64,000 bases of DNA from Eustoma russellianum (taxonomy: Eukaryota > Streptophyta > Magnoliopsida > Gentianales > Gentianaceae), in the NCBI GenBank assembly GCA_036186865.1, contig AP025049.1, forward strand, positions 27,947,692 through 28,011,691, given 5' to 3'. This document shows, in pieces, positions 55,883 to 64,000 of the stretch (within the stretch, counting starts at the first letter, position 1; each line of letters starts with the position of its first letter). The position numbers and the translations under genes were made by a program. The notes under the pieces were generated by a model, which was not told where the DNA came from, ran no database searches, and saw only the letters and a list, made by a program, of their open reading frames with translations.

Positions 55883-57111
55883 TGTTGAGAAAAAGTTTTT
55901 GAATGATTTACAAATGCATGATTTAAATGGTACGAGTGTACAAAATGCATAAATAAATTATTACTTGACATGTGTATATGATAAACATGATTTATATGCT
56001 TATCTATAGTGTTGCCGTATTAACAAACCATGAAGCGTTAAAGCTTACATCATATGACAAACATTTGTTGTCTTTGTACTAATTTCAGGTGCCACAATTA
56101 ACGAACTAAACTAGTTCATTAAGTGGAGTGCTTAAGTTAATGAATTAACTAGTTCGTTAAATAGAGACATATTTGGTAGAAGCTATATGGCAACAAATTT
56201 GAAAATGGAAAGTCTCCTTTCCATATGCCTCTACACGCCTAATATATAATATATATATTATTCATATTTTTTTTAAAAGGCACAATACACATATATTTCG
56301 ACATACCACCAACACGTCACATATATCATAAACGTATGTCGACGTCACATCACTGTATACAACTCATATTTATGAGTATATTCAGGTCTTATATCATATG
56401 ATATAATTCATGTTGACGTCAAAATTATAACGACATATTACAAGGTCACAAACCGAAAAATAGTCGTATCGGATGACTACCGAAACTTCACCGACATGTC
56501 ACGTACTTGCCATATAAAGATGGTCAGCCCATATACAATAAAAATGGCCAAAAATTTCGTGGCTCACATGTTAAAATCAGCTACTAAATCATTCCATGTT
56601 GGCACACAAAAATCACCCACAATTTAGGCTAAATTTATGGAGAATTCAAACTCAACTTCATTGATGCACATGGGGCATTTTTAATTAAGCTATTGGAGCT
56701 GAATATATACTTCATTTTATGTATATTATGTGTGACATAATATATATTACATGTGCAAGAAGTTTGAATTTAATCGGAGAAAAATTGCGTAATCGACGAA
56801 AGTTGAAAATTCGGTTTTCGACAAACATACACACATGGTACATTTTTGAGGCATAGATGTAACATGTCATTTATGCAGGTACATATAGAGCCGGGAGTCT
56901 CACTGGAAGCAGACTCTCTATCCATTGAGACAGAGGTATTGTCTGCCTACCACTTACCCTCCCCAGACCCTAACGATAGCTTTTGCTGTCGTTGGGATAT
57001 ACTAGGTACGATGATGATGATGAAGATGTAACATGTATCTAGACACTTTTTACACAACCAAGACATGTTATAGTGTTCTAGAAAATTCAAAATAGGGCTG
57101 ATTTTTGTTTG
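55883..57111 (+). repeat. Sirevirus III 3' LTR, left part
   Basis: Begins TGTTGAGAAAAAG. It parallels Sirevirus II LTR through the palindrome pair (56097-56158), the GACACGT... and ATATCATATGATAT words, to GGGCTGATT at about 57100. It carries a SINE (56868-57023) and is interrupted at 57112 by Sirevirus IV. Confidence 0.85.
56868..57023 (+). mobile_element. Au-like SINE
   Basis: 156 bp between 13-bp direct repeats AGATGTAACATGT (56855-56867 and 57024-57036). The body has GGGAGTCTCACTGGAAGCAG, CTCTCTATCC, GAGGTATTGTCTGCC, TACCCTCCCCAGACCC and ends GGGATATACTAGGTA plus (CGATGATGATGATGA), which match my knowledge of the plant Au SINE body and its short TTG/ATG-like tail. The tRNA-derived head is not recognisable. 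The element is absent from the matching LTR position of Sirevirus II. Confidence 0.75.
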
Positions 57112-59687
57112 TTGGACTGTGCACCTGCAATAAACACCACTAGAGGGGGGTGAATAGTGGTTAGTGGAAATTACACTACTACCATTGATTAAAATCCCCT
57201 TTGAAAATAGAATCTGAGACCATCTCATATTCAGAACCTGTTTTTGAAAAATTCAAAAATCAGTGTACACAACTCCAAAAATTATGAAAATTTCTAGAAC
57301 TTAACTTCAATTTCTTGAAAAGACTCTATCCAAATATCAGATAAAAATAAGATTGTTTGGCCTTTCAAACAAAGAAAAGATTCAGATGGTCAATCTGGAC
57401 AGAATTGGACAGAATGCTGCTAAAATTGGAAAACGTGTTTTTCTTTGAATACTTAACCAAAAAGGTTGATCGTTATGTCAAAACACTCCTTAAATTGTCT
57501 AGTTTTTGTTTCCAAAAGTCCCTGACCTTAAAAAATTCTTGGTTAAAACAGAATTCAAGTTCTCTCAAAACTGGTCAGATTGCAGCCAGATTGAAGCAGT
57601 TATCTTGCAACGAATGAAAACTAACTTTCCCTTGCTCAAATCAAGTGATTCTTATTGAAAATGAAAGTTAACAGCCTGAAGTATAACTCCATCCAAAATC
57701 ACATATTTTGAAAGTGTTTAGCTATTTTTTCAAAACATGAGAAGTTGTATGAAATCTGTAGTGAAAAACAGGCAGAAAACAGAAAAATGTAAAGAAGACA
57801 AGAACACCAAGGATTTATCCTGGTTCGGTCAATGTGACCTATTCCAGTCCCAAAGAACACCTTTTCTTTGATTTCACTATGGTATGAACCAAATTACAAC
57901 AAGAACCAAGCTTGATCCTTGGATTAAACACCAACCGTATTCAAGACTTGGATGAGCACCTCTATGTAACTCTTGGTTGCAACACCTCTATCACTTATTG
58001 ATGTAGCCATATAGATTTTGCTAATCAATCTTACAAATGAGACACAAGAGGCTTGTAGCTCTACAAGAAATATCACAAGAACACCTTAGCTACAAAAAAC
58101 GAAACAAGAATGGAGAGAAGAAGAGAGCAAGACAATTCAACTTTTGTTTTTCAAGTGTGTGTTCTTCTTCTTCACCTTTGCCTCCTATTTATAGTGTGAA
58201 ATGACTCTGAAGATAAGAACTCTTATGTGTCACCATCTTCATCATCAATGCTTAAGTGTCTTCACATCATTAGTTGGCCACATAAACACCTTGTACACAT
58301 GGCAAAATGAAACAACATAATTGGTCCACCTTGGACACTTGTATGGCTGATTTTTCCACCTAGAAAAATGACTTGGAAATTGCTTGAAAATGAAGATAAT
58401 AGCAAGGTATAATATGGCATAACTTCTCCACTATCCCCTCAACTTCTAGCCATGAGAATAGGCATGTGATGGCTAACCAATTCAAACAAAAAGTCAGCTC
58501 CAACTTAACCAATATAGCCGTTGTCTTTGAATTAGAATTTCCAAGTTGGCAATTTTGCCAACTAGTTTCTTTTTGGTTGGTCCACTTGTCACCAAGTCAT
58601 AAAATGAGTACACCATCATTTCCACCTGTGTATACAAAATCAGATTTTTGAAGGAGAAATCAACAAATAATAGTTGACAAGATTATGTCAACATATAACA
58701 CCAAAATTCCCACTTTTTCTTCTTGTATGTTGTGATCAATTTCACACCTTTAACACCTTTAAATTTTCTTAAAAATGATGATTAATATCCTCTAATAACA
58801 TATAGAAGAAGGTCTTCAAGAAAAAAATAGAATGTGACATCACAACTTGTCACATATTCCGCTAGTGTCGATAATATCATCAATTGAGAGAAATAACAGA
58901 AAACCACCAAATAATCTTCAAGATAATTATAAATCAACTCCAGAATGAAGATAATATGTACTCAAAAGATTCTTTGAGTAAAAATACCGAAACTACCTTC
59001 AGGGGTAAAATGACCAAAATGCCACTGATGAGAGAAAACTCCAGAAATGACCCGGATGGCAGAAATAAATATAATAACACCTTTGTGATGATAAAAATGA
59101 TATGAATTTGTCCTTGAAGCATTTTCACCATGTCATGTTCCTACAAAACTCAAAATACCAATTTTGCCCAATTTGGTAAGTTGTAAAAACTTCCAAGACA
59201 CATTAGTCACCAGACAATTGTAATCATCAAAATCACATAATAACCACATAATGATTATATATAAATCATGTACAAATGAAAACAACCATTTTATCACATT
59301 TTAGAAAAATATTTCTAAAAACCCTAGACATTGATCGATCGAAGTGCTTCAGCTTCAGAGACCGATGTCTCACAGTAAGTTTCAGAGTTTGTCTCCGGCC
59401 TACATCGATCGATCGAAGTGAGGGTTCGATGTACATCGATCGATGTGTCCCAGGTTTAGAGATCGATGTCTCACAGTAAGGTCTTGAATTTTCTCTGCCT
59501 TACATGGATCGATTGATGTGAGGGATCGAAGTACATCGATCGATCGAAAAGCAACAACCTAAGAGATCGATGTTATTTTTCTTCAGTTTTTCAACTTTTA
59601 TTCATTTATAACACGATGTGTGATATGTTTAAGTATCCACCACTTAAAATCATGACCGTAAAAATTATCCAAACATATTTCTCAACA
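57112..59687 (-). repeat. Sirevirus IV 3' LTR
   Basis: 2576 bp; plus-strand ends TGTTGGACTG and CTCAACA. The first 360 bp in element sense hold ATCGATCGAT-type palindromes (59326-59552). Frames in it are shadows. Confidence 0.85.
59326..59552. repeat. ATCGATCGAT palindrome cluster
   Basis: At least six short palindromes built of ATCGAT/TCGATCGA, arranged in two related halves each holding GATGTCTCACAGTAAG, GTGAGGG(A/T)TCGA and (A)CATCGATCGAT. Equivalent in place to the palindromes of the other Sirevirus LTRs. Confidence 0.75.
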
Positions 59688-60035
59688 TTCTCCCCCTTTT
59701 GGATCATTTTCAAAATAGCTTAACATGATTTTAATGTCACAAATCTTTAACAATTATTTATCACATAATTACCAATTTTATACCAATTAAATTGTTTTGA
59801 AAACCTCACCAATTATCTATTGTTTCATCAATTCTATACCAATTGTTTTCAATTTCTCAAATCTCATGTTTTTATCATATGCGTTCATGTGCTCCCCCTC
59901 AACTTACACACTCCCCATAACCTATGCTCAAAACTTATACCAATTAAAACTTAGCATATTTTTCAACTCAAATCCAAATCAAGGCTTACCAACTAAAAAA
60001 TCATGTTATTATTCTATCTCCCCTTAGAGAGAATT
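59688..60035 (-). promoter_or_regulatory. Sirevirus IV polypurine tracts
   Basis: Minus-strand purine tracts at about 59689-59700 (AAAAGGGGGAGAA, LTR-adjacent), 59891, 59912 and 60020. Confidence 0.8.
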
Positions 60036-60500
60036 ATACAATGGTATCATAAGTCATCATCCTAACTTAGCTCGTAAGGTTTCAAAAGTGGCTTGATTGA
60101 GGGGTTTGGTGAAGATGTAAGCATTTGATGATAAGTTCTTACATGATCCATGCTTATGTCCCCAGTTTGAACATGATCTCGAAGGAAATGGTATCTTACT
60201 TCAATGTGTTTGGCCTTAGAAGGAAGTACCGGATTTCGAGAAAGATTGATCGCACTTAAGCTATCGCAGAAAATTAGAATCTTATTCATTTTAATGCCAA
60301 AATCACTAAGTTGTTGTTTAAGCCAAAGTATTTGGGTAGTGCATAGCTTAAGGCTATATACTCAGCTTCGGTGGTAGAGAGAGCTACACTAGCTTGCTTT
60401 TTTAGAAAACCAAGAGATCAAATTGGTTCTTATGAATTGACATGTACTGCTAGTGGATTTTCTATCTAACTTACAACCACCATAATCAGCATCACTATAA
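60036..60500 (-). pseudogene. Sirevirus IV RNase H
   Basis: Open piece 60289-60062 with F-C-D-S-L-S-A-I-N-L-S and K-H-I-E-V-R-Y-H-F-L-R-D-H-V, the Sirevirus RNase H C-terminal end. Upstream, S-T-T-E-A-E-Y (about 60370) and a D-A-D-Y-G-G-like word (about 60485) are visible across stops. Confidence 0.85.
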
Positions 60501-60599
60501 GCATACAGTTTCAACTTAACGTTTCTATCATACCAAAGTCCTAAGTGAGTGTGTGTTTAAGATATCTAAATATCTTTTTAACTGCATTGTAATGAGATA

Positions 60600-61430
60600 C
60601 CTTAGGACAAGATTGAAACCTAGAATACATGCACACACTAAACATGATGTCAGGTCTTGATGTAGTTAAATAACAATGAGCAAATCATAGACCTATAAAG
60701 TGTGTCATCAAAAGGTTTACCATTTTCATTCTTATCTAGTTTGGTGCTAACACTCATGGAGGTGGGTGTTGGTTTCACCTATTCAAATCCAAACTTCTTA
60801 ATCATATCATTGATATACCTAAATCGGCCAATGTGGATTCCTTGAGAGGTTTGTTTGATTTGTAGTCCTAAGAAATAATTTAACTCTCTTACCTTTGACA
60901 TTTCGAATTCAGACTTCATACACTCTTCAAAGTCTTTTACTAAGGTAGGATTAGTTGAACCAAAGATAATATCGTCTACATATATTTGAACTATTAATAA
61001 GTTATTATCTTTTCTTCTTAGAAATAAAGTGTTTTCGATGGTCTCTCTTTGATAATTATTTGCAATAAGAAAGTTTGCAAATCTATCATATCAAGCTCTT
61101 GGAACTTGTTTCAAACCATATAAAGTTTTCTTAAGCTTGTAAACATGGTTATGATTCTTTGGATCTTCGAATCCAGGGGGTTGTTTGACAAAAATTTCTT
61201 CTTGGCTGTATCCATTCAAGAACACACTCTTGACATCCATTTGGAAGAGTTTAATATTGCTTAGACTTGCAATCGCAAGTAACAATCTAATTGCTTCTAG
61301 TCGTGCAACGGGTGCAAAGGTTTCTTCATAATCTATTCCTTCTTGTTGATTATAACCTTGTGCGACTAGCCTAGCCTTATTTCGTGTGATGTTTCCTTGT
61401 TCATCCATTTTATTCCCAAATACCCATTTA
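60600..61430 (-). pseudogene. Sirevirus IV reverse transcriptase
   Basis: Open piece 61408-61091: A-R-L-V-A-Q-G-Y-N-Q, D-Y-E-E-T-F-A-P-V-A-R-L-E-A, M-D-V-K-S-V-F-L-N-G, Q-P-P-G-F-E-D and L-Y-G-L-K-Q-V-P-R-A, ending in a stop where relatives have W. The catalytic Y-V-D-D follows at about 60975 and Y-F-L-G-L-Q near 60860. Stops and frameshifts make it inactive. Confidence 0.88.
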
Positions 61431-61729
61431 GTTCCTATTATAGACTTATTTTCGGGTTTAGATACTAAGTGTCACACGTTGTTCCTGGTGAATTGGTTTA
61501 AATCCTCATGCATGACATTTATCCAAGATATATCACCTAAGGCTTCTTTAACATTCTTAAGTTCTAAGTGTGAGATTAAGCTATGTTCTTCAGTCTGACT
61601 TATGTTTCTACATGTTCTGATCCCAACACTTGGATCCCCAATGATTAACTCTTTAGGATGTTTATATTTATCTTTTATGAGCCACCAATTCCTAGGTTGA
61701 CTAGGTTCACCCTCATCTTGTTCAAATGT

Positions 61730-63052
61730 TTAATTAGTGTGAACATTGTCGTATACAATTGAATAATCTTGCAAGTTAGTTGTATTATCTTCCAATTGCA
61801 AAATCTCTTCATTCATTTCATCTAAGGGTTCATACATGTCTTGTTCAGGGAGAGTTAGTTCTAGATGACCAAGTACAGGCTCAAGTAATACGTCATCATA
61901 ATCAAACATATTTTCAAAATTATTTTCTTGTTTATGTCGAGTTTTATCACTAATTTCAAAACATGCATTTTCATTGAATTTCACATGTATAGATTCAATT
62001 ATTTTTCTAGATGCATGATTGTAACACCTATATGCTCTTGAATTAGTTGAATAACCAACAAATATGCATTCAATAGACTTTTGTTCAAACTTATCTAGAT
62101 TATCCTTAGTGTTCAACACAAAACACTTACGACCGAAAACTCTAAGATAATCTACCTTAGGTTATCTATTGTTTAACAATTCGTAAGGTTTTTATTTAAT
62201 TTTTTTCTAATAGAAAGCCTATTTATAATATAACATGCACAACTAACAACTTCATTCCATAAATATTTTGGTACTTTGTTTTCACACAACATTATCCTAG
62301 CAATTTCTTGAATTGTTCTATTTTTACGTTCAACAACTCCATTGAGTTGTGGTGTTCTGGGTAGTGAGAATTCATGTTTTATTCCATGTAATTCAAAAAA
62401 CTTTACTATTTCTTTGTTTTAAAATTCTCCACCTCTATCACTCCTAATTCTTTTAACATTTTCTTCATAAAGATTTTCGAGTTGCTTAATAAGATTTTCG
62501 ATTGCCAAAGGAGCATTGTCTTTGTGTGTTAACAACAATGTCCATGTGTATCATGAGTAATCATTATCTACTATGACACACATAGTAGTGTCCACCTAGA
62601 CTTCTTGTCCTACTTGGACCAAATAAGTCTAAGTGAAGTAATTCTAGTACATGACTAGTACTCACTTCATGTTTTAGTTTTAATGTTTCTTTAATATGTT
62701 TTCCTTTAATACACGTTTCACGCATTTGAAAATTATCTAAGTCTAACTTAGGCATGCCTCTAATTAAGTTCTTCTTAGATAACTTTTCAATAGTTGAAAT
62801 TCCTATATGGCCTAATCGTCTATGCCATAAATTTACATCTAAGTCATGTGACATTAAACACTTAACTTTAGCATCTATCATGTTATTTAATGAAAGTGTG
62901 TAAATGTTACCATCCCTATTTTCTTTTAATATAATTTCTCCTTTTTCATTTGTTATATCACAAGAATCCGGAAGAAAAGAAACATAATAACCTGAATCTA
63001 TAAGTTGTGAATGCTTAACAAAATATAGAAAAATTTCGTATGAACAACACAT
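61730..63052 (-). pseudogene. Sirevirus IV integrase
   Basis: Piece 63052-62564: L-W-H-R-R-L-G-H-I-G, then M-R-E-T-C where relatives have C-E-S-C (first zinc Cys lost), H-L-D-L-F-G-P (first catalytic D). The core continues across stops (62550-62130). Piece 62119-61730: L-N-T-K-D-N-L-D-K-F, F-V-G-Y-S-T-N-S-R-A-Y-R-C-Y, then acidic linker toward RT. Confidence 0.87.
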
Positions 63053-63059
63053 TTCGTAT

Positions 63060-63290
63060 TTGAAAAGTGTTAGGGGTCCCCGATTGTTCCTTTCTAAACA
63101 ACTTTTCTTTTGTTGTTGTCACCGAATGTCATCTTTCCTCCATTCTCGATGTGTTCTGTCTCGGTGAATAGTTTGGGGTTGACCGTCATATGCCTTGAAC
63201 ATCCACTGTCTAAAAACCATTTGGTTTTAGCTTCTTTGACTTTGCCTTCTCCTTGCATTCCTTGCGATTTTCCTACAATGGAGACAAAGT
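63060..63290 (-). pseudogene. Sirevirus IV aspartic protease
   Basis: Minus-strand frame near 63260-63110 reads T-K-W-F-L-D-S-G-C-S-R-H-M-T, then T-F-G-D-N-N-K, the copia protease active-site region. The frame is lost near 63100. Confidence 0.8.
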
Positions 63291-63299
63291 TTTAGGCAC

Positions 63300-63777
63300 C
63301 CTTATTTGGGTCCTTGAATATTAAGACACCATACTTTTTTATATATCCCTTAGGTATCTAAAACTTGGATGTACCTTCTTGGCACATATTTGGACATTAG
63401 TTGAATAAAGCGGATTAACATGAACTTGACCATTCAATTAAAAGATGGTGTATGCATATAATTTTTATATCTTGGTTTATAAGTACTATGTTGTGGCCGA
63501 TTTGATAGTGGTGTAATAAGACATATGATTTTGTTTCTTGTATGGTAATATGTATGTGCGTTCATATGCATTTCTATAAGTCTTATATGAATTTTGCCTA
63601 TAATTATGTCTATATGGAATATAATAGTTGTTGCGGCTTATTTTGTTTAGACACATTGTATACATATAGACATAATTTCTAGCTTGTCTAGATGCAAAGT
63701 TTTGCTTAGTTGCACGTGATATGTGTGTGCTTTTGTGGGTGTATGTTTGCATTTTTACCTTGGAAAATACAGAAAAA
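63300..63777 (-). pseudogene. gag: Sirevirus IV Gag, C-terminal tail (cut)
   Basis: Open piece 63752-63486, rich in Y/N/R/K/T with Y-K-T-Y-R-N-A-Y-E-R-T-Y, comparable to the basic tail of the other Sirevirus Gags before the protease. Truncated at 63777 by the next LTR. Confidence 0.6.
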
Positions 63778-64000
63778 TGTTACGACCCGAGATTCCGGGC
63801 TAGTGGAAAATGATGAAAATAGAACGCAAATGCGATGTTGAGGAAATTTGAATGGAAATTAAATTTTATCTAGAACTAGTAAAAAATTGACATTAAATAT
63901 CGGGGTTAGAAACACTCGGGAAAATAACTGAAAGATAAGTTCACGGATATAATGATACTGGAAGGGACTAGGATAACGAATGTTTCAGGACATACGATGC
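63778..64000. mobile_element. Start of another LTR (TGTTACGACCCG type)
   Basis: Begins TGTTACGACCCGAGATTCCG directly after Sirevirus IV gag sequence. TGTYACGACCC starts are common in plant Ty3/gypsy LTRs. The other end is beyond the window, so orientation and family are not shown. Confidence 0.55.

Larger units (their letters stand above)
57112..63777 (-). mobile_element. Sirevirus IV: degraded Ty1/copia element (5' part lost)
   Basis: Minus strand: 3' LTR 57112-59687, polypurine tracts 59688-60035, RNase H, RT, integrase, protease and the C-terminal end of gag, up to 63777 where another LTR interrupts it. It is a different family from I-III: LTR sequence differs and its terminus is TGTTGAGAAATATG. 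It is inserted in the Sirevirus III 3' LTR. Confidence 0.88.

Noticed and set aside
57357..57617. 86-codon plus frame within the Sirevirus IV LTR
   Set aside because: No domain, antisense to the element, and LTR location; no support as a gene.

Overview
The window is a stretch of plant nuclear DNA, most likely from a eudicot, made almost entirely of nested transposable elements. I see no host protein-coding gene, tRNA, rRNA, CRISPR or bacterial-type feature. The plant call rests on Sirevirus-type and other Ty1/copia elements, a Ty3/gypsy integrase tail, an L1-type LINE with an RNase H domain, an Au-like SINE and an endogenous pararetrovirus (Caulimoviridae). LTR retroelement primer sites are TGGTATCAGAGC (initiator tRNA-Met type) or a near match.

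Left half (1-30.3 kb), a four-layer nest. The oldest layer is a minus-strand Ty1/copia element now split into 9193-11955 (pol) and 29127-30253 (gag, primer site, 5' LTR). Two relatives of one gypsy-like family sit in it: A (ends at 9192 and starts before the window) and B (11956-29126). A is interrupted by Sirevirus I (779-8530, minus, target duplication GGGGC), which carries gag but no pol. B's 3' LTR is interrupted by Sirevirus II (17462-28980, plus, target duplication GCTTG), which has gag, protease, integrase, reverse transcriptase and RNase H and LTRs of about 3 kb. A 10-N gap at 14070-14079 lies between two nearly identical 0.6 kb copies, almost certainly unmerged contig ends.

Middle (30.3-47.2 kb). 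An anonymous LTR-like non-coding block (30254-32289) is followed by a long minus-strand LINE (32290-38163), a 5'-truncated LINE with a 15-bp target duplication (38179-39181), and an endogenous pararetrovirus of about 7.9 kb (39233-47174) lying between two (AT)n tracts. About 1.9 kb of the pararetrovirus (movement-protein C-terminus and coat-protein region) is inverted relative to the rest.

Right part (47.2-64 kb). A unit of LTR, primer site and gag from gag-only Sirevirus III occurs twice (47214-50391 and 51555-54726). The copies are separated by a LINE 5' fragment and an (AT)n tract that look like the EPRV integration site before the virus arrived. III ends in five polypurine tracts and a 3' LTR carrying an Au-like SINE. 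That LTR is cut by Sirevirus IV (57112-63777, minus, degraded), which is itself cut at 63778 by another LTR beginning TGTTACGACCCG.

All coding regions carry stops or frameshifts, so this is mostly dead DNA. Its value is in the insertion chronology, the gag-only Sireviruses, the conserved LTR palindromes and the EPRV locus with a probable empty-site copy.
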